Shown here one piece after another: positions 17,370-26,176 of a stretch of 64,000 nt of DNA. The position numbers and the translations under genes are program-made. The notes beneath the pieces were generated by a model that was given only the letters and a program-made list of their open reading frames with translations, searched no databases and had not been told where the DNA came from. Numbering within the stretch: the stretch's first letter is position 1; the number at the start of each line of letters is the position of its first letter. Source of the stretch: Firmicutes bacterium ASF500 (GTDB taxonomy: Bacteria; Bacillota; Clostridia; Oscillospirales; Oscillospiraceae); contig CP097573.1 in assembly GCA_000492175.2 (NCBI GenBank), positions 3,224,001 to 3,288,000 on the forward strand, written 5' to 3'.

Positions 17370-20108
17370 GTGTCTGAATACAACGAATACAACTCTCTTT
17401 ATGAAAACAGCGACTACCCCTCCCGCAGGCAGGCGCCCAGCCGGTCCTCCCAGTCCGGCGGCTCCCGGCAGACGGGCGGGTCGGGACAGTCCTCCGGCTC
17501 CAAGCGCCGGCGCCGCCGGAAAAAGGGCGGGCCGGGCCGGGCGATCGGTATGTTCTTCAAGGTGCTGGGCACCCTGTTTCTGGTGGGACTGTGTACCGGA
17601 GCGCTGGTGGCCTGCTTCGCGGCGGTTTACATCAACCAGGTTATCGTCCCCATCGCCGACCTGAGCATGGACGACTTCCCTCTGGGGGAGAACAGCATCA
17701 TGTATTACCTGGACAAAAATACCGGGGAGTATAAGGAGATGACTACCCTGCTCAGCGTGACCAAGTCCACCTGGGTGAAATACGAAGAGATGCCCGAATA
17801 CCTCAAGCAGGCCGCCGTGGCCATTGAGGACAAGCGCTTTTGGACTCACCCCGGTGTGGACTGGCGGCGGACCGCCAAGGCGGTGCTGGCTATGTTCACC
17901 GGCCAGGACATTCAGGGTGGCTCCACCATCACCCAGCAGCTCATCAAAAACCGTACCCAATACAGCGAGACCACCGTGAAGCGGAAGATCACCGAGATTG
18001 TTCGGGCCCTCCGCTTCACGCAGAACAACTCCAAGGAGTACACCCTGGAGTACTATCTGAACATCATTCCCCTGGGCAGCGGCTGCGAGGGGGTGGGCGC
18101 TGCGGCGCTGGAGTACTTCGGCAAGCCGGTTTCAGAGCTCACCCTGGCTGAGTGCGCCAGCTTGATTTCCATCACCAACAACCCTTCCAAATACGGGCCC
18201 TACTCCTTCGCCAAGTCCCAAGGCGTCAACACCGACGAGATCTGGGACGCCCGGCGGTGGAACAAGTACCGCCAGGGGGTGGTGCTGGGTCAGATGCTGG
18301 AGCAGGAGATGATCAGCCGGGCGGAGTACGACGAGGCGATGGCCCAGGAGCTGGTCTTTGTCCGGGCCGAGGGCCAGAGCGCCGACGCCGATATCTACAC
18401 CTGGTATGAGGAGACGGTGATCTCCGACGTGAAGGAGGAGCTGGGCAAGCGGTTTGGCTGGTCGGGCTCCGTGGCCGAGCAGGCCCTGAGCCGGGGCGGC
18501 CTGCGTATCTACACCTGCTATGACCCGGACGCCCAGGCCATCGTGGACGAGATTTACACGAACCGGGAGAACCTGAACTACACCTCCCGAGACGGCCAGC
18601 AGATGCAGTCGGCCATTGCCGTCATCGACAACCAGACCCACAACCTGGTGGCCATCGCCGGCCAGTTCGGGGAGAAGACCATCAACCGGGGCAGCAACTA
18701 CGCCAACAGCGGCAGCCGTCAGCCCGGCTCCGCATTCAAGCCCCTGGCGGTCTACTCCCCCGCCATTGAGCTGGGGTATATCTCCCCTGTCAGCGTGCTG
18801 GACGACTACCCCTATCAAATCCTGGGCGGCAAGCCCTGGCCCAAGAACAGCGGCACCAGCCACTATCGGGGCCACATCACGGTGGCCGAGGCCCTGAAGC
18901 GGTCGCTGAACACCATCGCCGTCCGCATCATGGGCGACTATGTCACCCCCACGGAGAGCTTCAATTTCGTCCAGGACCGGTATCACATCGACCTGGAGGA
19001 GGGCCGGATGGTCAACGGCGAGTGGATGGACGACTACACCCTCTCCATGGCCCTGGGCGGCCTGACCAACGGCACCAATGTCCGGGACATGGCCGAGGCC
19101 TACGCCACCTTCCCCAACGAGGGCCGGTACAACACCTCCCGCACCTTCACCAAGGTGACCCAGGTGGTCAACGGGGAGGAAAAGCTCCTCTTTGAGATGG
19201 TCCCCGAGGAGGATCCGGTCATCCGTCCCACCACCGCGTGGTATATGAACAATATGCTTCAGGGTGTGTTCACCAGCGGCGGCACCGCCGGAGGCAAGGG
19301 TATCCGGGGCCAGCACGCCGCCGGTAAAACGGGTACCACCAGCGACGACAAGGACCGCTGGTTCGCCGGCTACACCCCCTATTACACCGCTGTGGTCTGG
19401 TGCGGCTATAACCGGCCCTACAAGATCAACACCGATTTCAACCCCGCCCTGCGGCTGTGGAATCAGATCATGACCAAGCTCCACGAGGGCCTGCCCGACA
19501 AGGACTACCCCGACCCGGGCGGACGGCGCACCGTGGTCTACTGCCAGGACTCGGGCCTGCTGGCGACGGAGTACTGCGCCATGGACCCCCGGGGAAGCCG
19601 GGCGGCCTCGGGAAGCGTCTTCCCGGAGAGCTATCCGGAGCAGAATTACTGTCCCTACCACACGGCGGAGGGCGTGATCAACATCTGCCAGGACAGCTCG
19701 GCGGAGGGCGTGTACCATCTGGCCGGGGAGTTCTGTCCGGAGGACCGCCGGGCCAACATCTGCCCGCCCAAGTATGAGCGGGTGCCCATGGGGAGCGCCG
19801 TGGCCGACGACGCCTCCTGGAGCTATGCCGCCATCGTGACGGCCGGGGCCTGCACCGTCCACACCACCCCCACTACGGTGTTCCCGCCCGTCGATCCCAA
19901 CAACCCCGGCGGCAATGTGCCCATCGTGCCCGTCGACCCGGACGACCCCAGCATTCCGGACGAGCCGATCACGGACCCCAGCAAGCCCGGCGGCAATGGG
20001 TCCAGCGACCCGGATCAGTCTGGCGGGCCCGTTGACCCGGCCCCGGACCCCGACCCCGTGAACCCCGTCGATCCGCCCCTTTCGCCGGAGGACGGTATGG
20101 TGGGCTGA
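17370..20108 (+). CDS. Class A penicillin-binding protein (PBP1A-type)
   Basis: A 912-residue bifunctional peptidoglycan synthase. A basic cytoplasmic N-terminus (RRRRKKG) leads to one membrane helix near residues 62-85. The GT51 glycosyltransferase follows (about 140-300; AIEDKRFWTHPGVDWRRT, GGSTITQQLIKNRTQ), then the transpeptidase with SxxK in PGSAFKPLAVY, SxN in KRSLNTIAV and KTG in AAGKTGTTSD. The last 75 residues are a Pro/Asp/Gly-rich tail. It starts with GTG at 17370 because GGAGG lies nine bases upstream. It polymerises and cross-links cell-wall glycan. Confidence 0.92.
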   Translation: MSEYNEYNSLYENSDYPSRRQAPSRSSQSGGSRQTGGSGQSSGSKRRRRRKKGGPGRAIGMFFKVLGTLFLVGLCTGALVACFAAVYINQVIVPIADLSMDDFPLGENSIMYYLDKNTGEYKEMTTLLSVTKSTWVKYEEMPEYLKQAAVAIEDKRFWTHPGVDWRRTAKAVLAMFTGQDIQGGSTITQQLIKNRTQYSETTVKRKITEIVRALRFTQNNSKEYTLEYYLNIIPLGSGCEGVGAAALEYFGKPVSELTLAECASLISITNNPSKYGPYSFAKSQGVNTDEIWDARRWNKYRQGVVLGQMLEQEMISRAEYDEAMAQELVFVRAEGQSADADIYTWYEETVISDVKEELGKRFGWSGSVAEQALSRGGLRIYTCYDPDAQAIVDEIYTNRENLNYTSRDGQQMQSAIAVIDNQTHNLVAIAGQFGEKTINRGSNYANSGSRQPGSAFKPLAVYSPAIELGYISPVSVLDDYPYQILGGKPWPKNSGTSHYRGHITVAEALKRSLNTIAVRIMGDYVTPTESFNFVQDRYHIDLEEGRMVNGEWMDDYTLSMALGGLTNGTNVRDMAEAYATFPNEGRYNTSRTFTKVTQVVNGEEKLLFEMVPEEDPVIRPTTAWYMNNMLQGVFTSGGTAGGKGIRGQHAAGKTGTTSDDKDRWFAGYTPYYTAVVWCGYNRPYKINTDFNPALRLWNQIMTKLHEGLPDKDYPDPGGRRTVVYCQDSGLLATEYCAMDPRGSRAASGSVFPESYPEQNYCPYHTAEGVINICQDSSAEGVYHLAGEFCPEDRRANICPPKYERVPMGSAVADDASWSYAAIVTAGACTVHTTPTTVFPPVDPNNPGGNVPIVPVDPDDPSIPDEPITDPSKPGGNGSSDPDQSGGPVDPAPDPDPVNPVDPPLSPEDGMVG

Positions 20109-20122
20109 GTTCCCCGCCCCTT

Positions 20123-20155
20123 GTCGCCGCAGGCCTCCAGGTCTGCGGCGATTTT
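20123..20155 (+). terminator. Terminator of the penicillin-binding protein gene
   Basis: The arms TCGCCGCAG and CTGCGGCGA pair around a short partly paired loop and are followed by TTTTAT, 15 bases after the stop codon. Confidence 0.75.
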
Positions 20156-20327
20156 ATAAAAGCTGTGCAATTTGACCCATCTGCTGGCGAAAATTCGGGC
20201 AAAATTCCAATGTTCCTACAGTGATTTGGTGTTGCGGCCCGGCGGATTGTATGTTACAATGGACCTCAACACAAGAACAAATGACCACGCGGCACGGACA
20301 ACCATCCGGCGCGGACTGGAGGAGCTT

Positions 20328-20768
20328 ATGAGCGGTCCGGCAAAATACTTTATTGTGGAGGCGGCGGCCATGCCGGAAATTTTCCGGAAGGTGGCCGAGG
20401 CCAAGCGCCTGCTGGAGACAGGGGAGGAGAAGACCGTCAACGGGGCGGCTCAGGCGGTGAGCATCAGCCGCAGCGCCTTTTACAAGTATAAGGACGCGGT
20501 CCGCCCCTTCAACGACATGCTCCACGGGCGGATTGTCACCTTTCAGGTCCTGCTCAAGGACGAGCCGGGGGTGCTGTCCAGCGCCCTCAACGTCCTGGCC
20601 GGCACCGGGGTGAATATCCTCACCATCAACCAGAGCATCCCCGTCAACGGCTGCGCCGTTGTCACCATGACAGCGGAGACCTCCGCCCTTCAGGACTCCC
20701 TGGAGGGGGTACTGGGCCAGGTGTCCGCCGGGCGGGGCGTGATCAAGTGCGAGATTCTGGCGGGGTAA
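20328..20768 (+). CDS. ACT domain protein, PheB/ThrR family (UPF0735)
   Basis: A 146-residue regulator. The N-terminal half holds a helix-turn-helix-like segment (VSISRSAFYKYKDAVRPF) and the C-terminal half an ACT domain (LKDEPGVLSSALNVLAGTGV, NILTINQSIPVNG) that binds an amino acid. In Bacillus subtilis the homologue ThrR represses threonine biosynthesis genes. Here it lies directly upstream of homoserine dehydrogenase and aspartokinase, which fits the same role. The start at 20328 has GGAGG five bases upstream. Confidence 0.85.
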   Translation: MSGPAKYFIVEAAAMPEIFRKVAEAKRLLETGEEKTVNGAAQAVSISRSAFYKYKDAVRPFNDMLHGRIVTFQVLLKDEPGVLSSALNVLAGTGVNILTINQSIPVNGCAVVTMTAETSALQDSLEGVLGQVSAGRGVIKCEILAG

Positions 20769-20769
20769 A

Positions 20770-20943
20770 AAGCCTCCTTTTGAAAGGAGGTGCCCCCGGA
20801 GGGGGCGGAGGATTGCGTTTTGCGAAGCAAAACATACGAAGTATACAAGATTTAGGATTATTTCATACATTTTGCCTTCGGCAAAATACAATCCTCAGTC
20901 AGCCTACGGCTGACAGCTCCTTTCAAAAGGAGCCTTGCCCCTG
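20770..20943. repeat. MITE-like palindromic interspersed element
   Basis: About 170 bp of nested hairpins between two genes. The outer ends CTCCTTTTGAAAGGAG and CTCCTTTCAAAAGGAG are palindromes and reverse complements of each other. Inside lie GTTTTGCGAAGCAAAAC, TTTTGCCTTCGGCAAAA and CAGCCTACGGCTG. It codes for nothing and looks like a non-autonomous or repeated extragenic element. Confidence 0.6.
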
Positions 20944-20981
20944 CGGAAGGTGAATCTATTTTAAGATAAGGAGAAAAAAGA

Positions 20982-22193
20982 ATGGTACACGTAGCGATTT
21001 TGGGTTTTGGAACGGTAGGCTCCGGCGTGGCGGAGGTGCTCACCACCAACGGCGGACTGATCGACCACCGGGTGGACGACCTGGTGCGGCTGAAGTATAT
21101 CCTGGACGTGCGGGACTTCCCGGACAGCCCCTATGCGGGCCTGTTTGTGAAGGACTTCGCCGCCATTGAGAGCGACCCAGAGGTAGACATCGTGGTGGAG
21201 ACCATCGGCGGAGCCACCATCGCCCTGGACTTCACCACCCGGGCGCTGAGAGCGGGCAAGAGCGTGGTCACCTCCAACAAAGAGCTGGTGGCGACCCACG
21301 GCTATGAGCTGCTCCAGCTGGCGAAGGCCAACGGGTGCAGCTACCTCTTCGAGGCCAGCGTGGGCGGCGGCATCCCCATCCTGCGGCCCCTCACCTCCTG
21401 CCTGGCCGCCAACGAGCTGGAGCAGGTCACCGGTATCCTCAACGGCACCACCAACTATATCCTCACCCGGATGATTCGGGCGGGCCTCACCTTTGAACAG
21501 GCCCTGGCCGAGGCTCAGGCCAACGGCTACGCCGAGAAGGACCCCACCGCCGACGTGGACGGCCACGACGCCTGCCGGAAGATCTGCATCCTGGCCGCCC
21601 TCTCTTTTGGACGGCACGTCTACCCCGACCAGGTGCCCACCCAGGGCATCCGGGGGGTCACCCTGGAGGACGTGGCCTACGCCGACTCGGTGGGCTGTAA
21701 GATCAAGCTGCTGGGCCGGGCCCTCCGCCAGCCCGAGGGGAAGGTCTGCGCCTTCGTCGCCCCCCACCTGGTGGCCGGGGAGAACCCCCTGTCCGGGGTG
21801 GAGGACGTGTTCAACGCCATCGCCGTCACCGGCAACGCCATTGGCGACGTGATGTTCTACGGCCGGGGTGCCGGCAAGCTGCCCACCGCCTCCGCCGTGG
21901 TGGCCGACGTAATTGACATCGCCAAGGACCTGAAAAAGGACCGGCACAACGGCTGGGAGGAGGGAGCTCCCGACCTGGTGGTCTCCACCGACGGCCTTGC
22001 CTCCCCCTGGTACGTCCGAGCCCGGCTGTCCGCCGACGAGGCCCGGAAGCGCTGCGGCGACATCCAGCTGCTGGCCCGCAGCGGAGCCCCCGCCGGGGAG
22101 GCCGCCTTCCTCACCGCCCCCATGACCGAGCCGGAGTTGCGGGAAAAGCTGTCCGGTGCCGATGTGGGATCTCTGTTCCGGGTGCTGGCCTGA
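20982..22193 (+). CDS. hom: Homoserine dehydrogenase
   Basis: A 403-residue NAD(P)-dependent enzyme that reduces aspartate semialdehyde to homoserine, the branch point to threonine and methionine. The Rossmann motif is GFGTVGSGV (residues 7-15). The family signature is seen in LEQVTGILNGTTNYILTRM and the catalytic region in GYAEKDPTADVDGHDACRK. A shortened ACT-like segment closes the protein. AAGGAG precedes the ATG. It sits between an ACT regulator and aspartokinase, forming a threonine-pathway cluster. Confidence 0.93.
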   Translation: MVHVAILGFGTVGSGVAEVLTTNGGLIDHRVDDLVRLKYILDVRDFPDSPYAGLFVKDFAAIESDPEVDIVVETIGGATIALDFTTRALRAGKSVVTSNKELVATHGYELLQLAKANGCSYLFEASVGGGIPILRPLTSCLAANELEQVTGILNGTTNYILTRMIRAGLTFEQALAEAQANGYAEKDPTADVDGHDACRKICILAALSFGRHVYPDQVPTQGIRGVTLEDVAYADSVGCKIKLLGRALRQPEGKVCAFVAPHLVAGENPLSGVEDVFNAIAVTGNAIGDVMFYGRGAGKLPTASAVVADVIDIAKDLKKDRHNGWEEGAPDLVVSTDGLASPWYVRARLSADEARKRCGDIQLLARSGAPAGEAAFLTAPMTEPELREKLSGADVGSLFRVLA

Positions 22194-22204
22194 ATGAATA
22201 GAAT

Positions 22205-22288
22205 GTAGGGGCCGACGACCCCGGCGGCCCGTGGTCCTTCCATGCGGTCCGCCGGAAGCGGCGCGCCGGGTCGTCGCGCCCTACATGA
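22205..22288. repeat. Large imperfect palindrome between hom and aspartokinase
   Basis: TGTAGGGGCCGACGACCC at the left is answered by GGGTCGTCGCGCCCTACA at the right, with GGCGG/CCGCC arms farther inside. The 84-bp structure looks like a repeated extragenic palindrome of the type scattered in GC-rich Clostridia. It could attenuate transcription between the two genes. Confidence 0.6.
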
Positions 22289-22332
22289 TATTGTTTGAAA
22301 TTTGATTCTGACCTTTAGGGGGAATACCATAC

Positions 22333-23556
22333 ATGGCACTCATTGTACAAAAATTCGGCGGCAGCTCTGTGGCCGACGCGGACAAGGTCCGCAACGTGGC
22401 CCGAATTGTCACCGAGACCTATCGGAAGGGCCACAGCGTGGTGGTAGTTCTGTCCGCCCAGGGGGACACCACCGACGACCTGATTGCCAAGGCGGGGGAG
22501 ATCAACCCCAACGCCTCCAAGCGGGAGATGGATATGCTGCTGGCTACCGGCGAGCAGATTTCCATCTCCCTGTGCGCCATGGCCATCGAGCGCATGGGCT
22601 ATCAGGCCATCTCGCTCACCGGCTGGCAGGCGGGAATGCTCACCGACTCGGCCTACTCCGCCGCCCGGATCAAGCGCATCCGCACCGAGCGCATCCGGAA
22701 GGAGCTGGACAAGAAGAAGATCGTGCTGGTGGCCGGCTTCCAGGGCATCAACAAGTATGACGATATCACCACGCTGGGCCGGGGGGGGTCCGACACCTCC
22801 GCCGTGGCCCTGGCCGCCGCCCTCCACGCCGACCTGTGCCAGATCTATACCGATGTGGACGGGGTCTACACCACCGACCCCCGCCATGTGACGGGGACCC
22901 GGAAGCTGGAGGAGATCACCTACGACGAGATGCTGGAGCTTGCCAGCCTGGGGGCCCAGGTGCTCCACAACCGCTCGGTGGAGATGGCAAAGCGCTACAG
23001 CGTCAACCTGGAGGTGCTCTCCAGCTTCAGCGGACAGCCTGGTACAAAAGTGAAGGAGGTCGTCAAGACTATGGAAAAAACGCACGTCAGCGGCGTGGCC
23101 AAGGACAAGGACGTGGCCCGTGTCGCTCTGATCGGGCTGGCGGACCAGCCCGGTATCGCCTTTAAGATTTTCTCCCTGCTGGCTAAGAAGGGAATCAACG
23201 TGGATATCATTCTCCAGTCCATCGGACGGGACGACAGCAAAGACATCAGCTTCACCGTGGCCCAGGGCGACGCACAGGCGGCTCGGGAGGTGATGGAGGA
23301 GCACCGTGACTCCATCGGCTGCAAGGCCATCGAGGTCAGCGAGGACGTGGCAAAGGTGTCCATCGTGGGGGCCGGCATGGTCAACAACGCCGGCGTGGCC
23401 TGCAAGATGTTCGAGGCCCTGTTCTCCGCCGGCATCAACATCAACATGATCTCCACCAGCGAGATCAAGGTGTCCGTCCTGGTGGACGAGCGGGACGCTG
23501 ACCGGGCCGTTCAGGCCATCCACGACCGCTTCTTCAGCGAGTTCGGAAACGCGTAA
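22333..23556 (+). CDS. lysC: Aspartate kinase
   Basis: A 407-residue enzyme that phosphorylates aspartate, the first step of lysine, threonine and methionine synthesis. It begins with the kinase signature VQKFGGSSVADADKVRNVA. GRGGSDTSAVALAAAL and YTDVDGVYTTDP follow, and two ACT domains form the C-terminal 150 residues (DQPGIAFKIFSLLAKKGINV, NNAGVACKMFEALFSAGINI), so it is probably feedback-regulated by lysine and/or threonine. It lies 139 bases after hom. Confidence 0.93.
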   Translation: MALIVQKFGGSSVADADKVRNVARIVTETYRKGHSVVVVLSAQGDTTDDLIAKAGEINPNASKREMDMLLATGEQISISLCAMAIERMGYQAISLTGWQAGMLTDSAYSAARIKRIRTERIRKELDKKKIVLVAGFQGINKYDDITTLGRGGSDTSAVALAAALHADLCQIYTDVDGVYTTDPRHVTGTRKLEEITYDEMLELASLGAQVLHNRSVEMAKRYSVNLEVLSSFSGQPGTKVKEVVKTMEKTHVSGVAKDKDVARVALIGLADQPGIAFKIFSLLAKKGINVDIILQSIGRDDSKDISFTVAQGDAQAAREVMEEHRDSIGCKAIEVSEDVAKVSIVGAGMVNNAGVACKMFEALFSAGININMISTSEIKVSVLVDERDADRAVQAIHDRFFSEFGNA

Positions 23557-23564
23557 ACGACAAA

Positions 23565-23590
23565 CAGGCCGCCCCGGCTGGGGCGGCCTG
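23565..23590 (+). terminator. Hairpin after aspartokinase
   Basis: Two perfect 11-bp arms (CAGGCCGCCCC / GGGGCGGCCTG) around GGCT lie nine bases after the stop codon. No T tract follows on either strand, so termination may be partial or bidirectional between convergent genes. Confidence 0.6.
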
Positions 23591-23615
23591 TAACCATATA
23601 ATGGGAAGGGTACCG

Positions 23616-23783
23616 CTATTTTACTTTCACTTTGGGGATGAGCAAGCAAAGGACGAATATCATACTGAGACGGACGGTAAGTTGGAAGAGAGGCGGGTCA
23701 ATACCAGTGGTAAGGATTCCAAAGATAATTGGACCTACCATGAGAATCGCTGCACGTATTAGGAAGGTAAGAAACGTTTTCAT
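23616..23783 (-). CDS. Small membrane protein (55 residues)
   Basis: A short gene with AGGAGG six bases before its ATG. The product has two hydrophobic helices (FLIRAAILMVGPIIFGILTT and LSMIFVLCLLIP) and a short basic tail. It begins nine bases after the stop of the secreted-protein gene, so both are on one transcript. A small two-helix membrane protein behind a secreted protein is the usual layout of an immunity or export partner, but nothing proves it. Confidence 0.65.
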   Translation of the reverse strand: MKTFLTFLIRAAILMVGPIIFGILTTGIDPPLFQLTVRLSMIFVLCLLIPKVKVK

Positions 23784-23792
23784 GTGGTCCTC

Positions 23793-24431
23793 CTATCTGA
23801 CGGTGACAGAGGTGTTGTAGTGAGCGATGTAGTTTCCTGTTCCGTTTGGACCATCAAAAACCTGACAGTGCTTATACATGCCGGTTTTGAACCCATAGTC
23901 CTCGAAGTTCACAAACTGCCATTGAACTGCACTTACCCAGTCTGATTTAGAAAGCTTATAACCAATTACATCTAAAAGAAAGCTTAAAGGCATAGCAGTA
24001 GCTGCGGCCATGAGTGAGCATAATGCGGACGCTGTTAAATTGTAGGTTTCCCAGTTGAAGATACTTGGCTCACCAAGCATTTCCCAGTTTCCGGCTAAAG
24101 TGCCTTCAAGAGGGATGTTTGAAGCGTATGCACTTAAAGGCACAATCACCGTTGAAATACGCTCGCCGTTCCAATAAAATGTATTATTCGCTTTATCATA
24201 TTTGGCGACATCAACAGTTCCATCCTCGTGGATACATTTTACGATATTATTGCCGTCGCTATCCTGCATATACTGAATTTCCGCACGCTCACCATCTATC
24301 GTCACATATTCGGAAAAACCGGAGAGGAAGGGGTCATCGGGGAACGCAGAAATTTTGGCCGCATATCCTAAAGGCACACACAAAGAGAAAATGAAAGCCA
24401 ATGACACGACTACAGAAATAATCTTTTTCAT
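23793..24431 (-). CDS. Secreted protein of unknown function
   Basis: A 212-residue protein with a clear signal peptide (MKKIISVVVSLAFIFSLCVP, cleavage near GYAA). The mature part has an acidic N-terminal beta-rich region (VTIDGERAEIQYMQDSDGNN), a hydrophobic helical middle (TASALCSLMAAATAMPLSFL) and a C-terminal aromatic region. A hydrophobic centre in a small secreted protein recalls bacteriocin-like toxins, but I cannot assign a family. AAAGGA precedes the ATG. Its base composition is AT-richer than its neighbours, a sign of transfer. A 55-residue membrane protein follows. Confidence 0.75.
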   Translation of the reverse strand: MKKIISVVVSLAFIFSLCVPLGYAAKISAFPDDPFLSGFSEYVTIDGERAEIQYMQDSDGNNIVKCIHEDGTVDVAKYDKANNTFYWNGERISTVIVPLSAYASNIPLEGTLAGNWEMLGEPSIFNWETYNLTASALCSLMAAATAMPLSFLLDVIGYKLSKSDWVSAVQWQFVNFEDYGFKTGMYKHCQVFDGPNGTGNYIAHYNTSVTVR

Positions 24432-24626
24432 CTTAATAATTCCTTTCTATAAATACTCTACACATATGTCGCAATTATATTGAGATGCTGGGTTATGAAC
24501 GGCCCATTGGCTTACTCCCTTCGTGCCCGCAGGGTGTGGGATATGTTTTTTAATTTGATAAATATAATTTAACATATTTATTATTAGATGTCAACATTTA
24601 ATTAAGGAAATATTTTAAAAATATAA

Positions 24627-24648
24627 GGGCCGCCCGGAGGGACGGCCC
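24627..24648 (-). terminator. Terminator of the Cys-rich protein gene
   Basis: GGGCCGTCC and GGGCGGCCC form a short stem six bases after the stop on the minus strand and are followed by TTATATTTTT. Confidence 0.65.
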
Positions 24649-24654
24649 TGTGGA

Positions 24655-25479
24655 TTACCGGCAGCAGCAGCCGTTGGCGCTGCTCGTGGTGGTGATGGTG
24701 TTGGGCGGGAAGAACTCGTCCACGGGGAACTGGACCTGGCGGAAGAGATCGCAGGGGTCCTTCTCGCAGTTGTCCTCGCCGCAGCTGCAACCCTTGGTGG
24801 GGATGCAGTAGTCGTAGGCGGGGATGAGCAGCTGGGTGTCCCGCTCCATGCGGATGATGGAGAACTGACCCAGAGAGACGAAGATCCGGTGCTGGTCCCC
24901 GCCGGTCACCAGCTCGTCGCCGAAGCAGGCGGCCACCGCCGGAGGCACGTCGATGCAGCCGCAGTCGCAGGGGCGGCACTCGCACACGTCCACCAGCTTC
25001 AGGCTGAGGATCAGAGGATCGACGGCCTCCACCACAGCGGTGGGCAGGCTGGACTGAGGCACGCACTGGACCTGATTCTCGTTGTCCTCAGATGTAAAGC
25101 TCTTGGAGCCGCTCTCGCTTCCAAAGAGCACCGCCCGCTTGCTGAACACGGCCAGGCCGCAGACCTGAACAGGGCGGGCGGCCCCCACGAAGGCGTCGGC
25201 GGTGATGCGGTAGAAATACCGCACGTCCACGGTGAAAAAGCCCCGGTTGAAGGTGACCGGCTCCACGTCGATGTACGCGAACAGAAGCTCCGCGCCGCCG
25301 GCCTTGATGGACTGGGCCCGGTCGATCACGTCCTGCGAGCAGCGGGTGGGATAGACCCGCAGGTCCTCCACACAGTCCTTATCCCGGCAGGAATCGAAGA
25401 TTTTTTTCGTGTGTATGCACACGGCCTCCCGGATACTGCGGTCGTCGCAGACGGGGCCGGGTACGACCTTTTCTGACAT
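24655..25479 (-). CDS. Cysteine-rich protein, conserved in Clostridia
   Basis: A 274-residue cytoplasmic protein without signal peptide. The start at 25479 has AGGAGGG seven bases upstream. The centre is beta-rich (YIDVEPVTFNRGFFTVDVRY). The C-terminal half contains dense cysteine clusters (CECRPCDCGCIDV, CSCGEDNCEKDPC) and ends in NGCCCR. This composition recalls spore-coat or metal-binding proteins. I cannot name the family, and the spore link is inference. Confidence 0.75.
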   Translation of the reverse strand: MSEKVVPGPVCDDRSIREAVCIHTKKIFDSCRDKDCVEDLRVYPTRCSQDVIDRAQSIKAGGAELLFAYIDVEPVTFNRGFFTVDVRYFYRITADAFVGAARPVQVCGLAVFSKRAVLFGSESGSKSFTSEDNENQVQCVPQSSLPTAVVEAVDPLILSLKLVDVCECRPCDCGCIDVPPAVAACFGDELVTGGDQHRIFVSLGQFSIIRMERDTQLLIPAYDYCIPTKGCSCGEDNCEKDPCDLFRQVQFPVDEFFPPNTITTTSSANGCCCR

Positions 25480-25648
25480 ATAATTCCCTCCTAAGTTTGG
25501 ATGGTCGCGGGCGCCGCGCGCCCGGTAGGGCTTTTGCCTACAACCCATATTATGTAATGGGCCGGGTTTGGTGCGGGGCAGAAGGTTTTTCTCTTGCCCT
25601 TTCTCCGGTTTTCATTTATAATGGTCATATGAAAAAGGAGGCGCTCCT

Positions 25649-26176
25649 ATGCCGATCGGATTTATTCAGGATGAATTGGACTTAAAGCTGCTGATCCTCT
25701 ATATTATGGACCGGACCGCCGGGCCCATCACCTTTTTGCAGCTGTTTGAGCTCGCCCTGTGCGACGCGGGGGTGGATTATTTCTCCCTCAGCCAGGCGGT
25801 GGACCATATGGTGTCCACCGGCCAGCTGGAGCAGGAGGGCGAGCGCTATCACATCACCGACAAGGGCCGGCGGAACAGTCAGATCTGTGAGAGCAGCCTG
25901 CCCCGGTCGGTGCGCCGGCACTGCGATGAGAACCTGGTCAATGTGAACGAGGCTCTGCGGGTGGAGGCCCAGGTCCGTACCCAGGTGGCGGCCAGAGAGG
26001 ACGGCACCGCTACCCTATGCCTCACCCTGGAGGACGGCGACTCGCCTCTGATTCAGGCGGCTGTGCTGGCCTCCAGCCCGGAGCAGGCGGAGCGGTGGGC
26101 CGAGACCTTTAAGAAGGACCCCGCCGCCTTCTATCACGGCGTCATCAAGCTGCTGGACCGGGAGGGACTGTCATGA
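25649..26176 (+). CDS. DUF4364 family winged-helix protein
   Basis: A 175-residue protein of the DUF4364 family. The N-terminal 75 residues form a winged helix (LLILYIMDRTAGPITFLQLF, LEQEGERYHITDKGRR), suggesting DNA binding. The C-terminal part is a small alpha/beta domain. AGGAGG lies seven bases before the ATG. The stop overlaps the start of the next gene (ATGA), so it is coupled to the flavin-binding protein. Confidence 0.82.
   Translation: MPIGFIQDELDLKLLILYIMDRTAGPITFLQLFELALCDAGVDYFSLSQAVDHMVSTGQLEQEGERYHITDKGRRNSQICESSLPRSVRRHCDENLVNVNEALRVEAQVRTQVAAREDGTATLCLTLEDGDSPLIQAAVLASSPEQAERWAETFKKDPAAFYHGVIKLLDREGLS

Noticed and set aside
18132-19862. 576-codon minus-strand frame
   Set aside because: Antisense shadow of the penicillin-binding protein, whose motifs are all intact on the plus strand.
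22315-23649. 444-codon minus-strand frame
   Set aside because: Antisense to aspartokinase, with low-complexity His/Gly/Val composition.
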